Under the pieces are notes generated by a model. The model saw nothing but the letters and a program-made list of their open reading frames with translations, did not search any database and was not told where the DNA came from. Source: Gammaproteobacteria bacterium (lineage in GTDB: Bacteria; Pseudomonadota; Gammaproteobacteria; Coxiellales; Coxiellaceae). Taken from it: a stretch of DNA of 64,000 nucleotides. The position numbers and the translations under genes are program-made. Shown here piece by piece: positions 53,506 through 62,808 of this stretch (the stretch's first letter is position 1; each line of letters begins with the position of its first letter). The stretch is taken from assembly GCA_023266215.1 (NCBI GenBank), contig JAHFRQ010000001.1, positions 310,001 through 374,000 of the forward strand, written 5' to 3'.

Positions 53506-53537
53506 CACCCGCCCATTTCAACGGGATCGATATTATC
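53503..53537 (-). pseudogene. priA: Second copy of the priA 3' end
   Basis: On the minus strand this reads DNIDPVEMGG and stop, matching the PriA ending DVDPVEMGG at 55121. The codons differ at silent positions (CCC/CCG and GGC/GGT), so the copy comes from a diverged priA gene, not a recent local duplication. It flanks the ATPase gene 53548-54987. Confidence 0.7.
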
Positions 53538-53547
53538 TTTCAATATT

Positions 53548-54987
53548 TTATAAATAATTCTTCAGGTCGATAATATGCGTAAAATATTGCGTGTCTTCAA
53601 GCGCTTCACTCACACCATTGACGTGAATCAATACGGTACGATATGAAAAATATTTCGGTATTTTAAGTCGTCGAATTTTTTCGCGCATTTCATCAATGGC
53701 AATCACACCAACTTCATTTTTAGAATATTTTATTTCGCATAAATAAAGCACGTTGTATTTTGTTTGAATCATATAATCAATCTGGCAGCCCTCAACTTTA
53801 TTTGTTTTTCTCTGGAAAAATGGATTATCACACACAATATCATTCAAATTTATTTTTAGCGCATCCTTAATGATATTTCGATTGCTCAGTATTAAATTTT
53901 CAATCTGCAAACCTAGTATGCTGTGCCATCCCGGAAAATTTGCGAGTGATATTTCTTGCATGCCACCGGATTCTATTTTTTCACGGTTGGGCAAAATGTA
54001 TTTTAAATAAAATCGAGAATAATTATCTTTTAAACGATACTGACTCAATTTTGACACCTTAGAATTTTCTATGTGCCATGTATAATCTCGTGAAACAAAA
54101 CCAGATTTAATTAAATCATCCAAGCATTCAGCTATAACACTACTAAGCTTCAATCCCAGTTTCTGACAAACAATTGATTGGGTGGCTGCTCCATCCGATA
54201 AACAATTGACAACATTTTTATACAATAGATTCTTGGGATAAAAGAGATCCGAGAAAATTTTCTCAAATTCATCAAACAAAATTCCCGTCTTATCAAAGCA
54301 CAGCTCGTGAATATTTTGTTCTGCTGGTAATTTAATATCAAGCTGTTCTAAATAACGCGGAATTCCGCCGGTGACGGATAATATTTTCAATTTTTCATAA
54401 GCGCTATAACGCTCTTGTTCTTGACCCCAAAATTTTATGCATTCACTGATCGGTAATTCCTCTAATGTTAAATTAAGTGATTCCCTACCAAAAAATCCCG
54501 TACTGCTTAAAATATTCTTATCAATCCAAGCTGATGCTGAACCACAAATCGCTAAAATCAATTCATCATTTTTTTTAAAATATAAATCCCAGGCAATTTT
54601 TAACTTCCCCAAAAAATTCAGGTCCTTTGAGCCCATCCAGGAAATTTCATCTAAAATAATCAGTACTCTTCCTTGCTTGCAAAGTTCAGCAACAGACCAA
54701 AATAAATTTCCCCAATCGTCTTTTTCACAATTCTTATTTTTGGCCTGCTTTGCGAACTGTCGCGCAAACTCATCTCTCTCTGCTTGCGCAGTAATCTCAT
54801 TTTGCTCTTTTGATGGTGGCAACCCTGAGAATGTATACACTACTGGAAAATTCTTTCCAAACTCTTCCAGCAGGCGGCTTTTTCCAACGCGACGACGTCC
54901 TTTCACAATAATTAAGCTTGCAGAACGTCTCGCTAGCAAGTGATTCAATTTTTCTAATTCTTTACCCCTTCCAATAAATTTTGACAT
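53548..54987 (-). CDS. Archaeal-type ATPase with DUF234-like nuclease fold, copy 1
   Basis: A 479-residue protein: Walker A GRRRVGKS at 30-37, Walker B RVLIILDEISWMG, a STAND-like helical middle (SVTGGIPRYLEQL, a family hallmark) and a C-terminal DUF234-like part with QIDYMIQ..LCEIKYSK, a D..ExK nuclease-type pattern. Paralogue of the gene at 61262, with similar length and order of motifs. These solitary ATPases have no proven function. It sits between a priA 3'-end copy and priA itself. Confidence 0.85.
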   Translation of the reverse strand: MSKFIGRGKELEKLNHLLARRSASLIIVKGRRRVGKSRLLEEFGKNFPVVYTFSGLPPSKEQNEITAQAERDEFARQFAKQAKNKNCEKDDWGNLFWSVAELCKQGRVLIILDEISWMGSKDLNFLGKLKIAWDLYFKKNDELILAICGSASAWIDKNILSSTGFFGRESLNLTLEELPISECIKFWGQEQERYSAYEKLKILSVTGGIPRYLEQLDIKLPAEQNIHELCFDKTGILFDEFEKIFSDLFYPKNLLYKNVVNCLSDGAATQSIVCQKLGLKLSSVIAECLDDLIKSGFVSRDYTWHIENSKVSKLSQYRLKDNYSRFYLKYILPNREKIESGGMQEISLANFPGWHSILGLQIENLILSNRNIIKDALKINLNDIVCDNPFFQRKTNKVEGCQIDYMIQTKYNVLYLCEIKYSKNEVGVIAIDEMREKIRRLKIPKYFSYRTVLIHVNGVSEALEDTQYFTHIIDLKNYL

Positions 54988-55120
54988 TATTTTCCTGCGT
55001 TATTTTAAAAATTGTTAAAATTCAGTTAGTTATAAAATATCTACAAAATGGAAAAAAGCGATTTGTCGATAATATACAAGATAAGATCATGATTTGCAAA
55101 GACTAGACTAGGCTAGCGGA

Positions 55121-57118
55121 TCACCCACCCATTTCAACCGGATCAACATCGAGCATCCAGCGCAAGCCAGATTGCTTTTTGGAATTTTCTTGAGACTTTA
55201 GAAAAGCGCTTAAAGAGTTTTGCAGGGATTTTCTGTTGCGAGACTGGATTAATAAATTCGCTCTAAAAATACCGGCTTTCTTTTCCATGAGAGAAGGCAA
55301 AGGGCCAATTAATTCGATAGCACTATTTTTTTCTAAATATTTTTTGGCTTGCGTTAAAAAAATATTTGCGCGCTCTTTGATTCTTGCTTCTGCTTTTAAT
55401 ATCGCCATATAATTAAACGGCGGTAATTTCGCCATGTTTCTTTCGATTAATAATTCATCGGCAAATTTAAAATAATTCTCTTCAAATAATATTTTTAATA
55501 ATTTATGATCGGGCTGATAGGTTTGAATAAATACTTCACCTGTTTTTTCAGAGCGCCCTGCTCTGCCGGCCACTTGAATAAGCGACTGTCCCATTCGTTC
55601 TGTTGCTCTAAAATCTGCAGAAAATAAGCCGCCATCCACATCAATTGCGGCAACTAATGTGACATGATCAAAATGATGGCCTTTTACGAGCATTTGCGTA
55701 CCAATTAAAATATCCGCTTCTTGGTTGTGAATTTGAGATAATATTGTTTCTAGCGCTTTCATGGTCTTAATATTATCGCGATCTATTCTCACTATTTTTT
55801 TTTGCGGAAATAATTGTGATAAATTTTCTTCAAGCTGTTCTGTCCCTAAACCGATTGGCATTAATTCACTTTGTTTGCATCCACCGCAAAATTTTATAGG
55901 CAATGTTTGATAGCCACAGTGATGACAGATTAATTTTTTAGGATTATTGTGCAAAATTAATTTAGCATCGCAATTTTTACAATTGGCTGTCCAACCACAT
56001 TGATGACACAATAAAACAGGCGAAAAGCCGCGTCTATTGAGAAAAATTAACACTTGATTATTATTATCCAAATGCCGTTGAATTAAATTAATTAATTTTT
56101 GACTTAAGCCGTTTTGTAATTTTTGATTACGTATATCATGAATAATTATGTTCGGCATCACGGCGACACCTGCGCGTTCAGATAATTTCAGCAATTCATA
56201 TTTATTTTGCTTAACATTATTCCAGCTTTCTATCGACGGCGTTGCGGTTCCTAAAATAATTGGAATAGACAATAAATTGGCGCGCATCACAGCAATATCG
56301 CGCGCAGAATAGCGAAACCCTGATTGTTGCTTAAAAGAAATATCATGCGATTCATCAACAATAATAACACCACAATTTTTAAGCGGTGAAAAAACAGCAG
56401 AGCGTGTACCGATAATAATGCAGGGCTCTCCAGATCTTGCTGTCATCCATCCCAGTAATTTTTTCTTCTCAGATAATCCAGAGTGATAGCCTAAAACAGG
56501 AACCAAAAATCTTTCGGAAAATCTTTTGATGGTTTGTGGCGTTAAAGCAATCTCAGGTACTAAAATTAATACTTGCTTTTTTTCTTCTAAAATATTTTTA
56601 ATCACGTGCATGTAAACTTCTGTTTTTCCGCTGCCCGTCACGCCTGCTAATAAAAATGCCCTAAAGTTCTTAGCATCAGTAATTTTCTGAATAGCGAATA
56701 ATTGCTCTTTTGATAATTTAAAATCAGGATTATTTTTTTCAATAGCAATTATTTCGTCTGATGAAAAAATATTTTTCTCAATCTCAAATCCTTCTCGAAT
56801 TTTTTTAGGTAAGGTTCCCAACAATACCTCACCTAATGGATGGCAATAATATTCAGATGACCAGCGCATTAATTTTAGTAATTGCTGATCGATCAAAGCC
56901 TCTTGATCAATTTGCGATATTATTTTTTTAAGTTTTGCTATTGGGAAATCTGATTTCTCCGCAATCCCTACAATCATGCCAATTATTTCGCGCCTGCCAA
57001 AGGGGATCTTGACGCGCGCGCCAATAATGGGAGTGATATTTTCCGGGCACAGATAATCAAACACTCGAAAGAGCGGCGAATTGACGGTGACTTGTAAAAC
57101 ACGGGTTTTGACTTGCAT
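55121..57118 (-). CDS. priA: Primosomal replication restart helicase PriA
   Basis: Restarts stalled replication forks. About 665 residues: N-terminal 3'BD (VTVNSPLFRVFDYLCP), helicase motif I LLAGVTGSGKTEVYMHV, DESHDISFKQQ, GTATPSIES, the zinc-binding cysteines (CHQCGWTANCKNC..CHHCGY..CGGC), GTEQLEENL and QVAGRAGRSEKTG. The ATG at 57118 is used; the track start at 57139 would add seven residues. The ending DVDPVEMGG is duplicated at 53503. Confidence 0.95.
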   Translation of the reverse strand: MQVKTRVLQVTVNSPLFRVFDYLCPENITPIIGARVKIPFGRREIIGMIVGIAEKSDFPIAKLKKIISQIDQEALIDQQLLKLMRWSSEYYCHPLGEVLLGTLPKKIREGFEIEKNIFSSDEIIAIEKNNPDFKLSKEQLFAIQKITDAKNFRAFLLAGVTGSGKTEVYMHVIKNILEEKKQVLILVPEIALTPQTIKRFSERFLVPVLGYHSGLSEKKKLLGWMTARSGEPCIIIGTRSAVFSPLKNCGVIIVDESHDISFKQQSGFRYSARDIAVMRANLLSIPIILGTATPSIESWNNVKQNKYELLKLSERAGVAVMPNIIIHDIRNQKLQNGLSQKLINLIQRHLDNNNQVLIFLNRRGFSPVLLCHQCGWTANCKNCDAKLILHNNPKKLICHHCGYQTLPIKFCGGCKQSELMPIGLGTEQLEENLSQLFPQKKIVRIDRDNIKTMKALETILSQIHNQEADILIGTQMLVKGHHFDHVTLVAAIDVDGGLFSADFRATERMGQSLIQVAGRAGRSEKTGEVFIQTYQPDHKLLKILFEENYFKFADELLIERNMAKLPPFNYMAILKAEARIKERANIFLTQAKKYLEKNSAIELIGPLPSLMEKKAGIFRANLLIQSRNRKSLQNSLSAFLKSQENSKKQSGLRWMLDVDPVEMGG

Positions 57119-57239
57119 ATATTTCCAACACAATACCATTAAAATTTGATTGAATACTATAGAAAATTTTGTTACTGAAATGACACCTAATTCTAGGTAT
57201 GATTATGCCACCAAAATTTTCGATACAAAGTGATTTTAT

Positions 57240-58637
57240 ATGGTTACCCTAGAAAAATTATCACATTGGCTATTAAGCCCAAAAGAAAATGAGCATCTTG
57301 AATTTAAAGAAGCTAAAAATCAATTTGATTCGACCAAATTATTACTTTATTGCGCTGCGCTTGCCAATGAAAAAGGCGGTTACTTAATTTTGGGTGTCAG
57401 TGATAAATTACCCCGCAAAGTCGTCGGAACCAATGCCTTTTTAAATATCAGTGATATCAAATCTAAAATTTTAGAAAAATTAAAGATCAGAGTTGAAATT
57501 CACGAGCTATTGCATCCTGATGGCCGCGTTTTGGTATTTGAAATTCCTTCCAGGCCCGCGGGCCATCCTTTGGAATTAGACGGCACTTATTATATGCGAT
57601 CAGGTGATCAGCTGGTGCCGATGCCCGCTGACCAACTGAGGCGAATTTTTTCAGAGGGCGAGTCATGGGAAGAGGCAATTTCAGAGGATTATACAATTGA
57701 TGATCTAGATCATAATGAAATCATGCGCGCAGTAAATGACGCTATTTCTGCAAGACGCATTCCCGCAAGCGCTACAAAAAATAATATCAAAAAAATATTA
57801 ACGAATCTCAACTTATTGGTCGATGGAAATTTAAAACGCGCAGCCGTTGCATTGTTTGCAAAACACATTAAATCCGGATATATGCAGTGCTGGTTAAAAA
57901 TGGCTAGATTTAGAGGAACTGAAAAAAGCAGTAATTTTATAGATAATCAGCAAATACACTGCAATATATTTCAAATGCTAGACGAAGCTGATAATTTTTT
58001 TAAAAAACATTTGCCAGTGTCAAGTCATCTTGAAAATAACCGGCTTCAAAGGGTAGATAGATTGCCCGTTCCATCAAGGGCGCTTCGTGAAGCATTGGTG
58101 AACGCAGTTTGTCACAGAGATTACCAAGATCGTTCAGGTTATGTTTCAATCGCGATATTTGATGACAAAATTGAAATATGGAATAACGGAACTTTGCCGC
58201 CTAAGCTTACCATGCAAGACTTAAAAAAAAGACATAAGTCTATATTGCGCAATGAGTTGATCGCAAAAATATTCTATTTACGCGAATTTATTGAATCTTG
58301 GGGAAATGGTATTAAAACGATGATGGATAGCTGCAAAGAACAAGGTGTGCCCATGCCAAGATTTTCTGAACAAACACACGGCATTGCAGTAACATTTAAA
58401 TTTGCCGAACCAATTGGAGCAACAGTAGTTAATAAAAATGTTGTGATATCCATTCGACAACGCGAAATATTATTTTTGCTTGAGGCTTCATTGCTAAGCA
58501 GCACAGAAATTGCAAAAAAACTTTCTGATGCACCCGCGTTACGAACTGTTCAGCTGGAATTGGGAAAATTAGAAAAAGCAGGTCAGATAAAAAAAGAAGG
58601 TGAAACGCGAGCAACGAAGTGGAAGCTGGTAGAATAG
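57240..58637 (+). CDS. AlbA_2/Schlafen-type protein with HATPase-like and winged-helix regions
   Basis: A 465-residue protein. The N-terminal AlbA_2 domain (residues ~15-130) has LEFKEAKNQFDSTKLLLY and GGYLILGVSD; the middle carries ALREALVNAVCHRDYQDRSGYVSIAIF and DKIEIWNNGTLP of the HATPase_c_4/RecG-like group; the C-terminus (residues ~395-465) is a winged helix (SSTEIAKKLSD..RTVQLELGKLEKAG). Members are thought to be regulators or defence-linked proteins. It diverges from priA. Confidence 0.85.
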   Translation: MVTLEKLSHWLLSPKENEHLEFKEAKNQFDSTKLLLYCAALANEKGGYLILGVSDKLPRKVVGTNAFLNISDIKSKILEKLKIRVEIHELLHPDGRVLVFEIPSRPAGHPLELDGTYYMRSGDQLVPMPADQLRRIFSEGESWEEAISEDYTIDDLDHNEIMRAVNDAISARRIPASATKNNIKKILTNLNLLVDGNLKRAAVALFAKHIKSGYMQCWLKMARFRGTEKSSNFIDNQQIHCNIFQMLDEADNFFKKHLPVSSHLENNRLQRVDRLPVPSRALREALVNAVCHRDYQDRSGYVSIAIFDDKIEIWNNGTLPPKLTMQDLKKRHKSILRNELIAKIFYLREFIESWGNGIKTMMDSCKEQGVPMPRFSEQTHGIAVTFKFAEPIGATVVNKNVVISIRQREILFLLEASLLSSTEIAKKLSDAPALRTVQLELGKLEKAGQIKKEGETRATKWKLVE

Positions 58638-58641
58638 TTTT

Positions 58642-58675
58642 GCGCATTACGCGCAATTACGCGCAATTACGCGCA
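58642..58675. repeat. Tandem 10-bp repeat after the AlbA_2 gene
   Basis: Three successive GCGCAATTAC-type units plus a final GCGCA, beginning 5 nt after the stop codon. Each GCGC half can pair with the next. It may be an operator for the winged-helix protein encoded just upstream or a slippage-prone array; no further evidence. Confidence 0.6.
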
Positions 58676-58824
58676 AAAAATAGCTATAGCTGATTGATTT
58701 AAATATATATTTTTTAACTATTGCGAACTATTGTGAACAAATAAGTATTTTCTAAATCATAGAATTATATCCGATAGTTATGATAACCTATCCCGCAATT
58801 TGATACTTAAATCATGAGGGCGAC

Positions 58825-59394
58825 ATGTCAAAATTTTCTACTAACGAATTTAAAAGCGGCTTAAAGGTGATGCTGGATAACGATCCTTGCAGCATTATCG
58901 AGAACGAATACGTCAAACCCGGCAAAGGGCAGGCGTTTAACCGCGTTAAATTACGCAATTTAAAAAACGGCCGTGTCATTGAGCGCACTTTTAAGTCCGG
59001 TGATTCGCTTGACGGCGCCGATGTTGCCGAAATGGATATGCAGTATTTGTACTACGACGGTGAATTTTGGCATTTTATGCAACCTGAAACCTTCGAGCAA
59101 GTCACTGTTGGCGAAAATGTTATTGCGCCCGCAAAAGATTGGCTAAAAGAACAAGAACTCTACATCGTCACGATGTGGAATGGCTCGCCATTGGCAATTG
59201 AGCCACCTAATTTTGTGGTTCTGAAAGTAGTTGAAACAGACCCTGGCATCAAAGGCGATACCGCAACCGGCGGCAGCAAACCTGCCAAACTCGAATCTGG
59301 CGCAACCGTTCGCGTACCGCTTTTTGTCAATGAAGGTGATTTACTCAAAGTCGATACCCGCAAAGGCGAATATATGTCGAGAGCAAAAGAGTAG
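58825..59394 (+). CDS. efp: Elongation factor P
   Basis: Relieves ribosome stalling at proline runs. 189 residues, three OB-type domains. Lys34 in KPGKGQAF is the expected site of beta-lysylation by EpmA, whose gene lies at 60355. EpmB is not in the window. Start ATG 58825 after GAGGGCG. A strong hairpin follows the stop. Confidence 0.96.
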   Translation: MSKFSTNEFKSGLKVMLDNDPCSIIENEYVKPGKGQAFNRVKLRNLKNGRVIERTFKSGDSLDGADVAEMDMQYLYYDGEFWHFMQPETFEQVTVGENVIAPAKDWLKEQELYIVTMWNGSPLAIEPPNFVVLKVVETDPGIKGDTATGGSKPAKLESGATVRVPLFVNEGDLLKVDTRKGEYMSRAKE

Positions 59395-59401
59395 TATTGT
59401 A

Positions 59402-59438
59402 GAGACGCGATTTATCGCGTCTCCCGGTGAGTTTTTTT
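59402..59438 (+). terminator. Hairpin downstream of efp, possible terminator
   Basis: Perfect 10-bp arms GAGACGCGAT (59402-59411) and ATCGCGTCTC (59414-59423) around TT, then eight bases and a T7 run (59432-59438). The gap before the T run is unusual for an intrinsic terminator; the same palindrome type occurs as a dispersed repeat in other bacteria. Confidence 0.5.
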
Positions 59439-59458
59439 GTTGGCGCGCAAAAAGCACA

Positions 59459-59520
59459 TTATCCGCTTGTTACGTTTGCTACGCAAACTACACGCGCGGC
59501 TCACAAAAACCAATAGTAAA
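59459..59520 (+). repeat. Dispersed hairpin element, copy D (changed stem)
   Basis: Keeps the ATCCGCTT start, GCGCGG and ACCAATAGTAAA end, but the hairpin reads GTTTGC-TAC-GCAAAC instead of GCCTTG-AGTA-CAAGGC. Both arms have changed together, keeping the pairing. Confidence 0.7.
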
Positions 59521-59527
59521 CATGATA

Positions 59528-59674
59528 TCAATCCATCAGTAAATTCACAACCAAACGCACCATTAAATCTTTTTGCACAGGATTGCTTTCTGCGATTAAT
59601 AATGCCAAAGCCACCAAACCATTTTCATTTAATCTAATATTAAAATTTTGTAATTTTAAATACAGCAAAAACAT
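59528..59674 (-). CDS. 48-residue open frame coupled to the truncated RhuM gene
   Basis: The ATG overlaps the RhuM stop (TGATG). The frame reads YLKLQNFNIRLNENG followed by LVALALLIAESNPVQKD and LMVRLVVNLLMD, with an even amino-acid make-up and mixed hydrophobic helices. I do not recognise it. It may be the tail of a gene destroyed by the same event that cut rhuM. Confidence 0.3.
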   Translation of the reverse strand: MFLLYLKLQNFNIRLNENGLVALALLIAESNPVQKDLMVRLVVNLLMD

Positions 59675-60060
59675 CAAACAGCCGATTCTGCAAGACGTTT
59701 TTCGTGGATTGAATAGCCCCTAATAAGATGATCTTTTAAGATTTTGGTGGCCCACTGTCTAAATTCAGTGCCCCGCTTTGAATGGACGCGATAGCCAACG
59801 GAAATTGCAACGTCTAGATTGTAATGCATTGTATTATATGACTTTCCGTCAGCGGCAGTTATCCGGAAATTCCGGACAACTGAATTTTCAACAAGCTCTC
59901 CTTCTTCAAAAATATGCCCAATATGCTCAGAAACAGTGCGCACGTTTTTATCAAACAAATCCGCCATTTGCTGCTGCGACAACCAAACCGTCTCATCAGA
60001 CAAACTAACACTCAATTCAATCCGACCATCTTTGGTTTTGTAAATCATCACCTCTGACAA
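59674..60060 (-). pseudogene. Truncated RhuM-family gene
   Basis: A 128-residue frame matching the N-terminal part of RhuM/virulence-protein-like proteins: VWLSQQQMADLFDKNVRTVSEHI, VRNFRITAADGKSYNTMHYNLDVAISVGYRVHSKRGTEF in separated blocks, and FRQWATKILKDHLIRGYS. The family usually has about 330 residues, so some 200 are missing after HEKRLAESAV. It may still make a small helix-turn-helix protein. Confidence 0.65.
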
Positions 60061-60197
60061 TATCGTGCTCCATTAAAAAATTAAGATGGAATACATTACG
60101 GCGAATGAATTTATTTTGCAATACCGTGTTTTTGATAAAACAAGCGTAATAACTAACTTTCTCGCGAAACAAACCGAAACACGTAAGCCATCAAAAA

Positions 60198-60247
60198 TAA
60201 TCCGCTCATTGCGCCTTGAGCACAAGGCTTCAGTCGCGGTTCTTTCT
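60198..60247 (+). repeat. Dispersed hairpin element, partial copy E
   Basis: AATCCGCT, GCGCCTTGAGCACAAGGC and CGCGGTTC are kept but the ACCAATAGTA end is lost. One loop base differs (AGCA for AGTA) while the stem is intact. It lies upstream of epmA. Confidence 0.6.
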
Positions 60248-60354
60248 GTTACGCCCATACCGAGGTGTTGCTACAGTCTTTGCCAATTACGTACGATTAT
60301 GCTAGCTTACGTAAATTATGTAATTTGACATAATTGGACGTAATCCCAAGCATC

Positions 60355-61290
60355 ATGCCCTGGCAACCCACAGCAAGTATTGACAATATTAAACGTCGCG
60401 CAGAATTGTATAAAAATATTCGCGCATTTTTTGCGTCTAAAAATATTCTAGAAGTTGAGACGCCGCTATTGTGTCAGCACACAGTGACTGATTGTCATAT
60501 CGATAGTTTTGCACTTGAAAATAAATCACGTTTTTTGCAAACCTCACCTGAATATGCGATGAAAAGATTAATTGCAGCGGGTTCTGGCTCTATTTATCAA
60601 ATTTGCAAATCGTTTAGAAACGGCGAGTCTGGGAAAAAACACAACCCTGAATTTACCATGTTAGAATGGTATCGAATTGGTTTTGATCATCATGATTTAA
60701 TGAATGAAATAGATGAATTATTGCAGTTTATTTTAAAATCACAGCCTGCTGAAAAAATTACTTATCGCGAATTATTTTTAAAATTTTTAAATATTGATTT
60801 TTTTAAAGCTGATTTAAGTCAATTAAAAAAAATTATCTTAGATAATAATATTGAAATTAATGTGGATGCAATTGATTTTGACGCTGCGCTGCAAATTTTA
60901 TTAACTCATTTAATTGAACACAAGCTCGGATTCGATAAACCCTTATTTTTATACGACTTTCCAATATCCCAAGCCGCATTAGCCAAAATTCGCGGCGGTG
61001 AATTTCCCGTTGCAGAGCGATTTGAGTTATATATTAACGGCATTGAAATCGCCAACGGATTTCATGAGCTGACAGATCCTGCGGAACAACAAAAAAGATT
61101 TTCGAAAGATCAAGATAAAAGACGAGAAAATAAAAAATTTATTCCAGAGATAGATCAGCACTTTATTGCATCTTTAAATTCTTTACCCAATTGCGCTGGC
61201 GTTGCAATCGGGCTGGATAGATTATTAATGTATTGTGCCGATACAAAAAATATTCAAGATGTCATTTGTTTTCCGTGGGAGTCTGCGTAA
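60355..61290 (+). CDS. epmA: EF-P--(R)-beta-lysine ligase EpmA
   Basis: Truncated class II lysyl-tRNA-synthetase paralogue (311 residues, no anticodon domain) that attaches beta-lysine to Lys34 of EF-P. Motif 2 region FLQTSPEYAMKRLI, FRNGESGKKHNPEFTMLEWYR and motif 3 GVAIGLDRLLM are clear. ATG 60355 gives a normal N-terminus; the longer frame from 60334 adds seven residues. The 3' end overlaps the convergent ATPase gene by 29 nt. Confidence 0.95.
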   Translation: MPWQPTASIDNIKRRAELYKNIRAFFASKNILEVETPLLCQHTVTDCHIDSFALENKSRFLQTSPEYAMKRLIAAGSGSIYQICKSFRNGESGKKHNPEFTMLEWYRIGFDHHDLMNEIDELLQFILKSQPAEKITYRELFLKFLNIDFFKADLSQLKKIILDNNIEINVDAIDFDAALQILLTHLIEHKLGFDKPLFLYDFPISQAALAKIRGGEFPVAERFELYINGIEIANGFHELTDPAEQQKRFSKDQDKRRENKKFIPEIDQHFIASLNSLPNCAGVAIGLDRLLMYCADTKNIQDVICFPWESA

Positions 61291-62731
61291 ATGCAAAGAC
61301 AGCGTGATTGTGCAGTAGCTCACTAAAATCAATTATTTTAGAAAAATAGTTGCTGTCAACAACATCCTCAGTTACACCGTTAACGTGAATCAAAACAGGC
61401 CGGCATGAAAAACCTTTGGGTCGCCTCAGTCGATCTATTTTTTGCTGTACTTCTTCAATAATATCAATGCCGATTAAATTTTTAGAAAATTTTATCTCGC
61501 AAATATACAGATTCTCAAATTTTGCCTGTACCATATAATCGATCTGACAACCACGCTGAATAGATGTCTTTCTCTGAAAGAAGGGATTTTCACAAATGAT
61601 GTCATCAGCGCGAATTCCCATTGCGCGATGCAACAACGGTCGATTATTCAAGACAAGATTTTCGAACTGAAAACCCATCATGCTGTACCACTGCGGCAAA
61701 GATGCGACTGATTTTATAGCAAACGCATTCCTTTCTATTTTGCTCATATTTTTTTCTATATATTTTAAATAAAAGCGTAAATAATTATCCGACAAACGAT
61801 ACTTTCTTAATTCTGAGTCCTCACCATTTTCTAAATTCCAGGCATGATCTTGTGCGATAAATCCTGCTAATGTCAGCTCATTGAGATATTCAGAAATGCG
61901 TCCACTTTCCTTAATATTAAGTGCATTATAAAGCTCATCTTTTTCAAGCGGTCCATTGACCAATGCGCGAATTATTTTTTTATATCGCGCTGATTTTCTT
62001 AAAAAAATATCTGAAAATATTCTTTCAAATTCATCAACCAAAAATCCACCTTTGGTAAAGCACAATCGTGTAATATTAGCTTCTGCACTGTCATGCGGTA
62101 GAATTTCCTCAAGATATTTTGGTATGCCGCCCGTAACAGAGAGCAACTTAAATTTTTCATATCCTGAAATATTGCTTGGCCAAAATTTATTGCAATCAAA
62201 TAATGGTAATTCATGTAGCGTTTGTGTAAAAGAAATTCGCCCAACAAATCCGGTGCTGCTTAAGATATTTTTTTCTATCCAGCTGGATGCCGAACCACAG
62301 AGAGCAAAAATAAGCTGATCATTTTTCCTGAGTTGCAAATCCCAGAAATTTTTTATTTTTCCTAAAAAAGTAGCATCTTTAGATCCCATCCATGATATTT
62401 CATCAAACAGGATTAATATTTTTCCTGTTTTAACGCGCTCACCAATAGCAAAAAATGCGTCGCTCCAGTCATCATAATAGGCTTTAGCAGTTTTAAACTC
62501 ACGTGCGATCTGCCTTGAAAACTCATCGAGCTGTTGTTCCGCTGTTGTTTTCTCACCGGGTGGCAACCCCGCAAATGCGTAGTAATGATCAAAGTGTCGA
62601 CCAAACTCTTCTATTAGGCGACTTTTTCCAATACGACGCCTTCCTTTTATCACCAAAAATGAAGCTGACTTCTTTTTCGATAGTTCCAGCAACTGCTGTA
62701 ACTCATTGTTTCTTCCGATAAATTTTGTCAT
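61262..62731 (-). CDS. Archaeal-type ATPase with DUF234-like nuclease fold, copy 2
   Basis: A 489-residue paralogue of the gene at 53548: Walker A GRRRIGKS (30-37), Walker B KILILFDEISWMG, LSVTGGIPKYLEEI, FFQRKTSIQRGCQIDYMVQ and YICEIKFSK (D..ExK). The last residues are coded opposite the end of epmA. GC-rich palindromes precede its start. Function unknown; overlap with epmA and likeness to copy 1 suggest insertion beside housekeeping 3' ends. Confidence 0.85.
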   Translation of the reverse strand: MTKFIGRNNELQQLLELSKKKSASFLVIKGRRRIGKSRLIEEFGRHFDHYYAFAGLPPGEKTTAEQQLDEFSRQIAREFKTAKAYYDDWSDAFFAIGERVKTGKILILFDEISWMGSKDATFLGKIKNFWDLQLRKNDQLIFALCGSASSWIEKNILSSTGFVGRISFTQTLHELPLFDCNKFWPSNISGYEKFKLLSVTGGIPKYLEEILPHDSAEANITRLCFTKGGFLVDEFERIFSDIFLRKSARYKKIIRALVNGPLEKDELYNALNIKESGRISEYLNELTLAGFIAQDHAWNLENGEDSELRKYRLSDNYLRFYLKYIEKNMSKIERNAFAIKSVASLPQWYSMMGFQFENLVLNNRPLLHRAMGIRADDIICENPFFQRKTSIQRGCQIDYMVQAKFENLYICEIKFSKNLIGIDIIEEVQQKIDRLRRPKGFSCRPVLIHVNGVTEDVVDSNYFSKIIDFSELLHNHAVFAFTQTPTENK

Positions 62732-62733
62732 CT

Positions 62734-62779
62734 GGGGCCGTATAAGCTGAAAAGTTGTTTATAGGCCCCATTATATGGG
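62734..62779. promoter_or_regulatory. Palindromes upstream of ATPase copy 2
   Basis: GGGGCC (62734) and GGCCCC (62764) form widely spaced arms, and the second runs into CCCAT-TAT-ATGGG (62767-62779). They lie directly before the ATPase start on the minus strand. Operator is the likely reading; also downstream of psd. Confidence 0.4.
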
Positions 62780-62808
62780 TTAATTATGGGGATGTAAATC
62801 AACAAATC

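Noticed and set aside
58642-58675. CRISPR array
   Set aside because: The units are only 10 bp with no spacers, and no cas gene is in the window.
60086-60328. 80-residue open frame upstream of epmA
   Set aside because: It runs through hairpin element copy E and has no convincing ribosome site or family resemblance.
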